Positions 12,684 to 23,908 of a stretch of DNA of 64,000 bases are shown piece after piece; positions within the stretch are counted from its first letter, which is position 1, and each line of letters begins with the position of its first letter. Both the position numbers and the translations under genes were made by a program. The stretch comes from Haberlea rhodopensis (lineage: Eukaryota; Streptophyta; Magnoliopsida; Lamiales; Gesneriaceae), in contig CAJQUN010000042.1 of NCBI GenBank assembly GCA_907163345.1, positions 4,507,043 to 4,571,042 of the forward strand. The letters run 5' to 3'. Below the pieces are notes generated by a model. That model ran no database searches, was not told the DNA's origin, and saw only the letters and a list, made by a program, of their open reading frames with translations.

Positions 12684-13353
12684 TGATACCCCTTAATAAT
12701 AGTCACTACCTGATAGACCGACCTATTTCCTTTACGTCCTAGTTGTCTTACTTCGAAGATCTCGCCTCTTATTCCTACCTCTTTATATAGGATCGACCTT
12801 GGTTGGTTGACATGTTCTACCTCACCTGTTCGCCCTCCTCCAAACATTCCGGTGAACTCTTTTTGGGTCCGAGCTCATTGACCGATCTCTTCTCATGACT
12901 TGCTTAATACATGGACACAGCCAGAGAACTGTATCTCCTAAATTAGGCAAGTGCGAGATCTGCGAAGCAATATCGGGGATTTGATTGCATTCACAAGATC
13001 TTAAAATATCTTGATAAGATTTGGATAGATATGGAATGAGTCCTTGGTACATGGTAACTCTTATTCCTCCGCCTATAAATACCAGGTTCAATTTACATGT
13101 TTGGGCATTCATAATTTATTTCACTTACTTTACAAGTATATATTTTCTCGTATCCTCTCGCCTGACTTGAGCGTCGAAGGGGATACGCCGAAAACCTTTC
13201 GACTCCATTCTCACGTTTATTTCATGATTCCAGGTCTTTGAGGTGAGGATCCAAAGCAAGATTGACGCAATTATTATTGGCATTGAAGAACAGAGAGGTA
13301 TTGCTTACCACTTATTGATATTTGAAGGTAATCACACTTTTTTGGTGATATCA
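12684..13353 (+). repeat. 5' LTR of the non-coding gypsy element
   Basis: TG...CA ends. A TATA-like motif CTATAAATACC lies at 13073 and a block near 13160 reads cctgacttgagcgtcg, a feature shared with the LTR at 33226. It aligns end to end with 22566-23235 at equal length. Confidence 0.85.
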
Positions 13354-13371
13354 ATTGGCGCCGTCTGTGGG
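13354..13371 (+). other. Primer binding site of the non-coding gypsy element
   Basis: ATTGGCGCCGTCTGTGGG immediately follows the LTR. This sequence is a common primer site in plant Ty3/gypsy (Tat-type) elements and fixes plus-strand orientation. I did not assign the tRNA species. Confidence 0.75.
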
Positions 13372-14042
13372 AAGATGAGCAGATGTAGAGATTGACTACA
13401 AAAAAAGGAAGAAGATCGAATACTATGTCGACCTCTATGAGGTTCATAACAGAAAGAGGAATAACAACTTCCGGAGACGTACATGGGAGATCTAACATCC
13501 TAGAAGAACTTGAAAGATCTAATCTCCTATGGTGAACACAAGAGATCTAACCTCCATTGACGAACGTGGATATAAGCTTAGAAAAGTTGACTAGTTCATT
13601 GTCACGACTATTGATGGGACCACAAATACAAATCATATGCCTTAGCTGGATAATCAGCTTGAAAACAAGTCTTTTACTTGGAATTGGATTATTTGGTAAG
13701 GAATTCATGTTTCTAATCTTGTCTATGTAGTTATCTATGAGTTGTGTTAAGATTGATTTAAAAGTTGTCTTGGTTGGATTTACTAGTTGCTATAATGCTA
13801 TGAATTTAGTTGATTAGTTGAGGAAACATGTTCATATGATGTTAGGGTATAAATGATATGTTTTAAAGTTGAGAATATGAACCATGGAGATAAGCTTGAA
13901 AATCGCCATGTTCTGAAAAATTCAGACTCTCCGAAACAGGGGAAGAAAATAAGGCGGTCAAATGACTTGGAGATCGATCGGTGAAACATGGCGATCTTTG
14001 TGAGGAAACTAAAAATTATGACGATCGATCGCGAGAGAGTGG

Positions 14043-15484
14043 TGATCGCTTTTATTTTAAATAATTATTTTCAGTGTAGCGATTTATGTACCGCAAGTGC
14101 ACGGTGTCAAGTTTTAGTATAAGGGTTTAAAAGTAAGGAGTGTCGTACCCACAGGGACTAGTAGTAATTACCACGTTCGATTAGAATTTCTATATTCAAC
14201 CTACGATTATGAAATGATTATCAAACTAAATTGACTTAAGCACAAAAATTAACATAACCAGCAGTGATGAATAATTGAAGAGAATTTATAAACGAGTTAT
14301 CAAGACGTCGGTTCACCCATGTAATCCCCCAAAAGTTGTCTATTAATTAAGATTCAATGTTCTATGTTCTAGGGTGACGAGTTTTCATATTTCATTCGTT
14401 ATACCTTGGTCCGGTTATAACAAGTCTAGCATTAATCTACAATAAATCACTCGCGTGTCTTTATTGAATGATTAATACCGAAAAACGCTTTGTGAAAACT
14501 ACTAGCCTTCGATTTTGGTAAATCTATTGCTATCACACGTGTGCTAGATTTTATTTGGTCCGTCTCAACCTAAAACCCATGGCCTAATTTACTACGCCGT
14601 ATCATAATCTCCTATGGTCAATTCAATTATGATTACCAATATCATGCAAAAGGTAGCTAATCTTTTACAAGCATTAAAAACATAAATTATGCGCAAAATC
14701 ATAGAAATTAAATCAAAACCGTTAATTAACTCAAGGGTTCAAACATGGGATCCCCTATGTCTTGACAAAAATCTTAGCCAACAACCATAATCAAATTATA
14801 ATGCAAAAACATGCCTTTAAACAAATTTAACATCACAATCTGAAATAAAAAATAATCAAGTTCAGAAATACTAAGATAACGAGGATGTCGCTTCGTGCGT
14901 CGCTCCGTTCTTTCGTTCCTTGCGTTGCTCTTGCCCTTCAATGATTTGTGGTGGTGCTTTGGATGGAGGAGAGGCTGCTAGGTCTCAGTAAAAAGTGGCA
15001 AAAGTCCTCTAAAATTCGTCCCTAGGTCTGATATATAGGGCAACAATAATTGGGAAGGAGTCCCCTTGAACCAAACATGGAAAGTCTTTATTTTTCCAAA
15101 AACTCCTCGCGGCGATCGATCTTCGTCTCCTCGCGATCGATCTTCAATCTCTACTGGACGTGATACCCAAATTAAACAAATCCGCGATCGATCTTCATCA
15201 TTTGCCGATCGATCGCTGAAATCTGGCGATCGATCTTCGTCATTGCCGATCGATCGCGGACCTCAAATCTCCAATCTTGCGATTTGGTCCCTCATTTTCC
15301 AGATTTGCTCAGTTTGGTCCCTTTCATCAGCATTTTTAAGCCCATTTCATACAGTTTTATGCATTTTTGGACCTAGATTCCTGACATATACAAATATATA
15401 CCAAAACGTGTAATATTTTCTAGGAATCACTACAAAAACACACCTAATCATATATCAAATTAAGTGTAAAAATCACACTTATCA
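14043..15484 (-). repeat. 3' LTR of the Athila derivative (1442 bp)
   Basis: Nearly identical to 19505-20905. It carries a cluster of cgatcgatc phrases (about 15113-15258) and has one more repeat unit (about 40 bp) there than its partner. ORFs inside it are products of these repeats, not genes. Confidence 0.9.
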
Positions 15485-15500
15485 ACTCCCCCAAACTTAA
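15485..15500 (-). other. Polypurine tract of the Athila derivative
   Basis: The minus strand reads TTAAGTTTGGGGGAGT directly before the LTR, the typical Athila-group plus-strand primer. Confidence 0.8.
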
Positions 15501-16971
15501 GCTTGATCGTCTCGAGCAAGAAATAAAATCAAACAGTAGAGTTCAATATTAATGATTCAAGTAAACCAATTTGCAGTCAATCATGTAACTCAGACAATTC
15601 GCTTACAGACGAACAAGAATCAATCAGAAAGTTTAACAAGTTGTTTTTCTCTTAGATCAAGCAACACGTCGCCAACTCAGAACGTGCGTGTGTGATATTG
15701 TCACTTTCAGGTTTCATGCCATTTCATAGATCAAATCATGCTAGTCAATGAAAAGTAAGATTATCGTTGAGCACCCCTTAGTCCTATTTTCAAACACTTC
15801 TCCACTAATATAGTCACTCCCTAAACTTGGATCACTAGGTCTTTTTTAGCTTGTAGCGTTAGGCCTAGGTGTTTGGCTTCAAAGAAAGGATATGATAGCA
15901 CAAAGAAGAGAGTATAATCATGTAAATTTCAATTTTTTAGCACAACTTGAGCTTCTCTTCTTTTCTTGTAGCCTTGGCCACTTTGGGTCTTAATTAGATT
16001 TTTTTTTTCAAGGCTTTATCTATCCTTTTCTTTTCTCATCATCAATTATTTTTCAATAATAAGCTCATCCAAATGTAGCAATTCATGTGCATATAATGAG
16101 AATCATTATACTCTCTTTAGGTAAGGATGAATTCTTTCAATTTAGGCTCATAAAGGTGGGTATAATGAGTTGCCAAAAAAAAAAAATTGAATGGGGGCTA
16201 ATAGTATGTTCAACATACTCCATTCTTTTTCAACAAAGCTCAAAATTGGATACTAGGGATTGATGTTTATCATGGTAAGCTTGAAAGGCTCAAACGGTCC
16301 AAAGATCGCCTAAATCATTTCCAAGTCGAGTTTATAACTATAAAAGTTTGCCTCAAAGTGTCATAATCAAATACTTTCTAAGGTACTCTAAGATGCTCAA
16401 AAACAATTCATCAAGTTCACAAAAATTTTCACTACTCCAAATGCAATTCAAAGGATTGTGACTCAAATGTGCTCAATGTATTCCCAATCTTAGACATGCT
16501 ACTCAAAACAAGATATTAACAAACAAGTCTTACCATCAAAACTCAAGTTGACATGCAAAGTGAGACTAATATCATCATTGAATAGAGACTACTACTATGA
16601 TTTATTCTTATCTTACTAGTTGAACTCATTTTCAAGAAAATTTTTGTTGGTGCTCCAGAAACGATCAATTTCCAAATAAGAAGCATGACACAGTAATGCA
16701 CTCCCCCAAACTTAATTCATGCATTGTCCTCAATGTACTAGGCATGTAAAATGAGACAAAACATGTACCTTTGACAATGACCGTCAGTGATCGTTGTCCA
16801 ATTCCTCCTCAGCTCATGGGGTATAATGTTGGATAGATCACAGCACGTATGGAGTCTCGCCAAAATCAAAAATAAAAATAAAACAAACCAAAATAAACTA
16901 AAAACAAAGCAAAGGAATAGGAAAAAGTTCTTGATTTATAGTCCCAAGCTGGACTTATTACCAACATCGCT
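15501..16971 (-). other. 3' untranslated region of the Athila derivative
   Basis: About 1.5 kb between the last coding segment and the polypurine tract, with no coding potential recognised. Long non-coding 3' regions (or env-like remnants) are usual in Athila elements; no env-like protein is visible here. Confidence 0.6.
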
Positions 16972-19336
16972 CTAACGGTTCGGAGTATGTGGATTAGTGT
17001 CATCCACGTTGCAGTGCCTTAACCGCTGATCATTTACCACGTAAGTGCCTAGAATAGGATCACTTACCTTAATTGCTCCATGAGCATAGACGGTGGTTAC
17101 CATGAATGGTCCAACCCATGACGCCTTTCGCTTGCTTTGGAAAATGCGAGGTGGTGGCGCTTTATGCAACTGCACTGTCTCTCCCTTCATGAATGTCCTT
17201 TTCTCCTTGAGCTTCTTAGCTTTTTTTGACTTGACCATGTCATGGCTCTTGCCTTCCTTAGGCTCTAGCTCGGACTCCACTTCTACCTCATTAGTACCTT
17301 GCATCACATCAACAAGCAAAATGTCAATCATGTTAACTTTCAGATAATCATGCTCGTTGTGTGCGTGTGTTGAAGATTTGAACATATTGAATTTAACTCG
17401 ATCTTCTCCTACACGGAGGATCAACTTCCCTTCTTCAACATCAATGATGGCTCTTCCAGTAGCCAAGAATGGGCGTCCCAGGATCAATGGCATTCTCACA
17501 TCCTCCTCCATATCCAGCACTAGGAAATCCACCGGGAAGGTGAATTGATCTATCTTTGCTGGTACATCTTCAATGATTCCTAGTGGGTAGGTGATAGATT
17601 TGTCTGCCATTTGCAACACTACCCTCGTGGGCTTCGGCTCTCCTAATCCAAGTCTCTGAAAAACAGACAAAGGCGTCAAATTCACACTAGCACCCAAATC
17701 ACATAATGATTTAATAGAAGAAATAGGCCCAACAGTGCAAGGAATAGAGAAGCTCCCTGGATCTTTTAATTTCGTGGCCGATTTCTTCTGCACCATAGCA
17801 CTACATTCCTCAGTCAAAAAGACAGTTTCGTGATCTCCCAATTTCTGCTTCTTAGACAACATTTTCTTTAAGAATTTGGCATAATTAGGCATTTCTCGTA
17901 AAGCATCAATAAAAGGTATATCGATATGCAAATTCTTAAGCATGTCTAAAAATTTGGTAAAGTTTGAATCAACATTCGCCCTATTAATTGCTGCAGGAAT
18001 GGGAGAGGAATGTGTACCTTTTCTTGTTGTGAGATCGGTATAGTGGCTCCAATGGACTTACCCTTGTTGCACGGTTTCTCCTTCTCCTCTTGCTTCATTG
18101 AAATCTTTTCCGTTTCCTTCTCGGCACCAAGTTGATAGATGCATCTTGGTTACTCATCCTTGTCTCAGTAGATATAAACTTGACAAGTAATTCCTCCATG
18201 CTCGGCTTTGGTTGGTAAACCGGTTGTGGTTGGGGGTTCAAAACATTCTTTTGGTCGGACCAAGAGAAGTTTGGATGATTCCTCCATGGTTGGTTATAGT
18301 TGTTGGAGTAAGAATTACCCTGTTGTGGCCTGTTTCCTACAAAGTTAGCATTTTCAGTAGATTGCACAAAAGGATTACCTGCCTGGCATTCCGTGCTCTG
18401 ATGGTTGCCTCCACACAAATCACATATGACCACTTGAGCTTGCATCGCTGTCATGCTCAAGCCATCCATGTTCTTATTCAACGCCTCCAATTGAGCTTTT
18501 ATTGCTGTTACCCTCATCAACTTGGTGCACCCCAATCGGTCTTTGGGCAAATTCCTTTCGGACTGCCACTGATAACTGCTGGACGCCATCTCTTCCAAGA
18601 GTGTGAAAGCTTCCTCAGGTGACTTTCTCATAATGGTACCTCCTCCTGCAGAATCAATCATGGATCTATTAGCAGAATATAAACCATTGTAAAATGTTTG
18701 TACCTGAAGCCAAATCGGAAGGCCATGATGTGGGCATCTTCGAAGTAGATCCTTGAAGCGCTCCCAAGCTTCATATAGAGTCTCTGGATCATGTTGCATG
18801 AATGTGGTGATATCATTGCGCATCTTAGCTATCTTGGAAGGGGGAAAGTATTTTGATAGGAATGATTGAGCCATCCCCTCCCAAGTAGTGATTGACCCTG
18901 CAGGCAATGAATTCAACCAGCTCTTAGCTTTATCGTTTAAAGAAAAGGGCAAAAGTCGTAACCTGGTGGCGTCGTCAGTGACGCCATTGTGCTTGAATGT
19001 GTCGCATATCTCCAAAAAGTTGGAGATATGAGCATTAGGATCGTCAGTAGGCGATCCTCCGAATTGCACAGAATGTTGAATCATCTGAATTATGGCAGGC
19101 TTGATCTCGAAGTTATTAGCCTGAATCCTTGGTCTAGTGATGCTAGACATGGTGCCTTGAAAAGATGGTTGTGCATAGTCCATCATGGACATTGTAATTG
19201 GCACTTCATCATTGTGTTGTTCACCATTCCCTCGATTATTCTCAGCCATCTCTCGAGTTTCTTTCCGAAGTCTTCTACAAGTTCGCTCAATCTCTAAGTC
19301 AAGTGGCTCTAATATAGGTCTGTCACTTCGTAGCAT
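16972..19336 (-). pseudogene. Athila gag-protease fused to integrase C-terminal tail (RT/RH/IN core deleted)
   Basis: Gag (19336-18095, 413 codons open) has the Retrotransposon_gag core (WLNSLPAGSITTWEGM, AWERFKDLLRRCPHHG) and a CX2CX3HX4C knuckle at CDLCGGNHQSTEC. Small frameshifts near 18100 and 17960 separate it from the next frame (17943-16972, 323 codons). That frame has an aspartic protease with active-site DLGAS and a long PR domain to about residue 190. A lysine-rich linker follows, then a segment (SWVGPFMV...GAIKV...QRLRHC) that matches the integrase C-terminal region. The several hundred residues of reverse transcriptase, RNase H and integrase core normally between them are missing, yet the frame stays open across the junction. 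The element could not copy itself without a helper. Confidence 0.8.
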
Positions 19337-19480
19337 GCACTACAAAGACAACTCCCTGCAAAATTCAACACAACGAAGGAACAACAGTGGTGAAATCGTA
19401 TAAACCGTAATAAAAGTAAAAATAAAAAAAATATGGCTAAATTATAGTCAACTAATCTCCTATGATATTACTTAAACTAG

Positions 19481-19498
19481 TCCCCGGCAACGGCGCCA
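19481..19498 (-). other. Primer binding site (tRNA-Asp type)
   Basis: The minus strand reads TGGCGCCGTTGCCGGGGA shortly after the 5' LTR end. It is complementary to the 3' end of plant tRNA-Asp as I know it and typical of Athila/Tat elements. Confidence 0.8.
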
Positions 19499-19504
19499 AA
19501 AACT

Positions 19505-20905
19505 TGATCGCTTTTATTTTAAACAATTATTTTCAGTGTAGCGATTTATGTACCGCAAGTGCACGATGTCAAGTTTTAGTATAAGGGTTTAAAAGTAAGG
19601 AGTGTCGTACCCACATGGACTAGTAGTAATTACCACGTTCGATTATAATTTCTATATTTAACCTACGATTATGAAATGATTATCAAACTAAATTGACTTA
19701 GGCACAAAAATTAACCTAACCAGCAGTGATGAATAATTGAAGAGAATTTATAAACGAGTTATCAAGACGTCGGTTCACCCATGTAATCCCCCAAAAGTTG
19801 TCTATTAATTAAGATTCAATGTTCTATGTTCTAGGGTGACGAGTTTTCCTATTCCATTCGTTATACCTTGGTCCGGTTATAACAAGTCTAGCATTAATCT
19901 ACAATAAATCACTCGCGTGTCTTTATTGAATGATTAATACCGAAAAACGCTTTGTGAAAACTACTAGCCTTCGATTTTGATAAATCTATTGCTATCACAC
20001 GTGTGCTAGATTTTACTTGGTCCGTCTCAACCTAAAACCCACGGCCTAATTTACTACGCCGTATCGTAATCTCCTATGGTCAATTCAATTACGATTAACA
20101 ATATCATGCAAAAGGTAGCTAATCTTTTACAAGCATTAAAAACATAAATTATGCGCAAAGATCATAGAAATTAAATCAAAACCGTTAATTAACTCAAGGG
20201 TTCAAACATGGGATCCCCTATGTCTTGACAAAAATCTTAGCCAACAACCATAATCAAATTATAATGCAAAAACATGTTTTTAAACAAATTTAACATCACA
20301 ATCTGAAATAAAAAATAATCAAGTTCAGAAATACTAAGATAACGAGGATGTCGCTCCGTGCGTCGCTCCGTTCTTTCGTTCCTTGCGTTGCTCTTGCCCT
20401 TCAATGATTTGTGGTGGTGCTTTGGATGGAGGAGAGGCTGCTAGGTCTCAGTAAAAAGTGGCAAAAGTCCTCTAAAATTCGTCCCTAGGTCTGATATATA
20501 GGGCAACAATAATTGGGAAGGAGTCCCCCTTGAACCAAACATGGAAAGTCTTTATTTTTTCCAAAAACTCCTCGCGGCGATCGATCTTCGTCTCCTCGCG
20601 ATCGATCTTCAATCTCTACTGGACGTGATACCCAAATTAAACAAATCCACGATCGATCTTCGTCATTTGCCGATCGATCGCGGACCTCAAATCTCCAATC
20701 TTGCGATTTGGTCCCTCCTTTTTCCAGATTTGCTCAGTTTGGTCCCTTTTCAGCATTTTTAAGCCAATTTCATCCAGTTTTATGCATTTGGACCTAGATT
20801 CCTGACATATACAAATATATACCAAAACGTGTAATATTTTCTAGGAATCACTACAAAAACACCCCTAATCATATATCAAATTAATTGTAAAAATCACACT
20901 TATCA
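19505..20905 (-). repeat. 5' LTR of the Athila derivative (1401 bp)
   Basis: Partner of 14043-15484 with the same TGATCGC...TTATCA ends. It lacks one cgatcgatc repeat unit near 20650-20690 relative to the other copy. Confidence 0.9.
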
Positions 20906-21814
20906 AGTGGCGATCGATCTCGATGAGACAGAACTTTTTGGCGATCGATCGGTGATAATGGGCGATCGATCGCTAGGGTTGGATTTTTGAAAATGTTTTA
21001 TTTTCTTGAAATTTGATGGTGAAGCCTATTATGACATTGTATATTGTTGATTTTCATGTAGCATCCTCACAGGGGACAAGAGAGATATGCGGTTAAATAT
21101 TGACGACTTATATTAGATATTTTGTATCGCATGACAGGTACGTGTTGACGTACGAGTATTGATCTTATTGTTGATGTGATGTTGATTACATGTGTTGATA
21201 TTGAGATATATGATTGTTGTAATCATATTGTTGTACATTCATGTTGTTGAGGCATATAGTTGATGCCATGAGAGGTATGTTACTGTTGGGCAAACGATTT
21301 AGCTGTTATAACGTGTGAGGACAGAAATATGACATGTGCTGCTAATATGGGACGTGAAGGCTGAGCCACTGACATATTGAACTGAGAGGCATATCATATA
21401 TGTCCCGTTATAACAGGATAATGAATGAGACATATCATGACATATTTGCATTTTGTGGTGTATGATAAAGAAACAATCACAATTGAGATATTCTGATGTT
21501 TATTTATCGTATTGTGTATTCATATTGATATGGGAGATGGTTGTCTATCAATACTCATGTTGTGTGGTTATTTCTGTAGGGACTCATAGACGTGGGAGGC
21601 CGGGATTGTTGCGAGATGACCCACTAATTAGGAGTTAAACGTTTTAGGATTTTTCATATGTACATGATGTATATTATGTCACAATTTTTGAGAATAATGT
21701 AATAACTGAAATAGTATGACTCTTAATCAGTATGACTTATTACTTAATCCTATCTTATAATTGCACATTGATTTATATATAAAGGATTAAGTAGTGAGGA
21801 CCCCACATTGAATA

Positions 21815-22045
21815 CGTCGGGCTTTAAGGGTTTTCACATGTCTTCAGGAGCTAAATTTATGACGAGCTCACCTCGGCCTTGATTACATCAGGGTTTAAGG
21901 GTTTTCACCCGAGCTCAGGAACTACATTTACAGCGAGTTCCCTTCAGGAGCTACGTTTACGACTAGCTCACCTCGGCCTTCATTACGTCAGGCTTTAAGG
22001 GTTTTCACATGACTTTAGGAGCTACGTTTACGATGAGCTCCCCTC
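21815..22045. repeat. Short tandem repeats in the non-coding gypsy element
   Basis: The phrases ctttaagggttttcac, aggagctacgtttacga and gagctcacctcggcctt recur about three times with 50-130 bp spacing. Part of the element's internal region; no coding meaning seen. Confidence 0.6.
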
Positions 22046-22551
22046 GCATTTGTTAGGCCTGGTTTGGATAGAATGAGCTCTTTGAGACCTTCAAGCGCAT
22101 CAAACAGGTTATAAAAAAATATTATTGTCTGAATTCCATAGATAGGACTTGCCGAGCTTGAGCTCTTAGAAATGCTCAAGTCAGAATGAGCAAGACGTCC
22201 ATACGGATGAGAATTCGAGCATTTTGGACAAGCTTAAATAACATATGCCCACTCAGGAATTCCCTGGATAGGTTCGTCGAGCTTAGGCTCTTGAAAATTC
22301 CCAAGCCAGAATGAGCAAAAATCCTACCGGAAGGATGAGTTTATTACTTCACATGACCTTTACGAGGTTATCTGATCACTTTTGTCAAGCTCTTCGTACC
22401 TAGACTGACCTCATTTTACTTAGCCTCTTACGAGCTTTTCGATCTATTTAGATCCGTCGACATACCTATTTTTACCATCCTCTTACATGATTAGCTCGGT
22501 TCTTTGATGAATTCTATACACGAGCTTCTAGTCTATGACGTCAGCTCGACT

Positions 22552-22562
22552 GGCAGGGGGTA
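22552..22562 (+). other. Polypurine tract of the non-coding gypsy element
   Basis: GGCAGGGGGTA lies three bases before the right LTR (22566), as needed for plus-strand priming. Confidence 0.65.
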
Positions 22563-22565
22563 CTG

Positions 22566-23235
22566 TGATACCCCTTAATAATAGTCACCACCTGATGGGC
22601 CGGCCTGTTTCCATTACGTCCTAGTTGTCTTACTTCAGAAGATCTCGCCTCTTCTTCCGACCTCTTTATATAGGACCGACCTGGTTGGCCGACGTGTTCT
22701 ATCTCACCTGTTCGCCCTCCTCCAAACGTTCTGACGAACTCTTTTTGGGCCCGAGCTCATTGACCGATATCTTCTCATAACTTGCTTAATACATGGACAC
22801 AACCAGTAAACTGTATATCCTAAATTAGGCAAGTGTGAGATCTGCGGAGCAATATCGGGGATTTGATTGCATTCACAAGATCTTATCATATCTTGATAAG
22901 ATTTGGATAAACATGGAAGGAGTCCTTGGTACATGGTAACTCTTACTCCTCCGCCTATAAATACCAGGTTCAATCTACATGTTTGGGCATTCATAATTTC
23001 TTTCACTTACTTTACAAGTATATATGTTCTCGTATCCTCTCGCCTAACTTGAGCGTAGGAGGGGACACGCCGAAAAACTTCCGGCTCCATTCTCACGTTT
23101 ATTTCATGATTCCAGGTCTTTGAGGTGAGGATCCAAATCAAGATTGACTCAATTATTATTGGCATTGAAGAACATGGAGGTATCGCGTTACCTCTTATTG
23201 ATATCAGAAGGTAATAACACTTTTTGGTGATATCA
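22566..23235 (+). repeat. 3' LTR of the non-coding gypsy element
   Basis: End-to-end partner of 12684-13353 (both 670 bp), followed by the atata duplication. The two copies carry scattered substitutions, so this host element is older than the Athila copy inside it. Confidence 0.85.
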
Positions 23236-23350
23236 ATATATAATATGCAATTGTCTATCTTGGAATGGATCATGAGTTTCTACCATTGTTCGGTATGGAC
23301 TGAAATCTTTAAATTGATTATATAAATATAAACCGTTATTAGTGTATTTT

Positions 23351-23769
23351 TGTCGGTAATCAGCTTGTCAACTTTGACAAATTGATTGTCGTGTGCAATT
23401 AATGGGGTAGTTGAGCAGTGGGAGTTGGGTGTTGGGAGATGTGCATTTAATCAACATCTTCAACCCTATAAATAGAGCTCATTTTATTCTTTCTAATTCA
23501 TTCCATTTCAGAGTGTTCTCTCACATCTCTACATTTGAGTGTGTATTTCTATAATATTTGTGAGATAGTTTTTTCCTATATTTAGAGTGTTGTTCTCTTT
23601 GAAAGATGGTGAGAGGTTGTAACCCACAAAATATTATAGTGGAATCTTTCCATCTTACCCGTGGTTTTTACCCTAATAAGTTTAGGGGTTTTCCATGTAA
23701 ATTCTGGTGTCCATTTTATTCTTCATTTTTTGTTATTTCTATCTCATGTTGCTGCACCAGGGGCCAACA
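23351..23769 (+). repeat. 5' LTR of the Tork-like copia element
   Basis: TGTCGG start and CCAACA end. A CTATAAATAG TATA box is at about 23466. The primer site follows after two bases. Confidence 0.8.
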
Positions 23770-23771
23770 AG

Positions 23772-23783
23772 TGGTATCAGAGC
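23772..23783 (+). other. Primer binding site (tRNA-Met type)
   Basis: TGGTATCAGAGC two bases after the LTR end; the standard copia primer site. Confidence 0.9.
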
Positions 23784-23908
23784 GAGATTGTAAAAATCTT
23801 AAAAATTAGAAGTATGCTCTGTGGTTGCAGCCTTGACTGGCCTTCCACATCATAAAAGATTTTTTTTGAGAAATTTTTTATTATTGAGGCAATTTTATTG
23901 TTGTCAAA

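Larger units (their letters stand above)
14043..20905 (-). mobile_element. Complete non-autonomous Athila-type Ty3/gypsy derivative
   Basis: Two long LTRs (14043-15484, 19505-20905) start TGATCGC and end TTATCA, with perfect 5-bp duplications agtgg (14038-14042, 20906-20910). On the minus strand the order is LTR, tRNA-Asp primer site, gag, protease, integrase C-terminal tail, long 3' untranslated region, polypurine tract, LTR. Reverse transcriptase, RNase H and the integrase core are absent. The LTRs differ at roughly 2% of positions by my rough count, plus one approximately 40-bp indel, so it is the most recent complete insertion I see in the left half. Confidence 0.9.
13615..21806. mobile_element. 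Candidate solo LTR (level-2 insertion), itself split by Athila
   Basis: Both margins carry attga (13610-13614 and 21807-21811). The sequence between begins TGGGACCAC and ends GTGAGGACCCCAC, partly inverted ends. Without the Athila insertion it would be about 1.3 kb, a plausible gypsy solo LTR. The ends do not give a clean TG...CA with an unambiguous duplication, so the call is tentative. It carries cgatcgatcg phrases on both sides of the Athila insertion (13975-14033 and 20911-20973). Confidence 0.35.
12684..23235 (+). mobile_element. Non-coding Ty3/gypsy (Tat-like) LTR element hosting nested insertions
   Basis: Two 670-bp LTRs (12684-13353, 22566-23235) start TGATACCCC and end GATATCA, with perfect 5-bp duplications atata (12679-12683, 23236-23240). 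A gypsy primer site follows the left LTR, and a polypurine tract precedes the right one. After removing the nested insertions only 1.0-2.3 kb of internal sequence remains, with no gag or pol domain. The element must have depended on proteins supplied by a relative (LARD/TRIM-like). Confidence 0.85.

Noticed and set aside
17093..19403. Plus-strand ORFs of 60-136 codons
   Set aside because: They are antisense shadows of the minus-strand Athila gag-protease frame.
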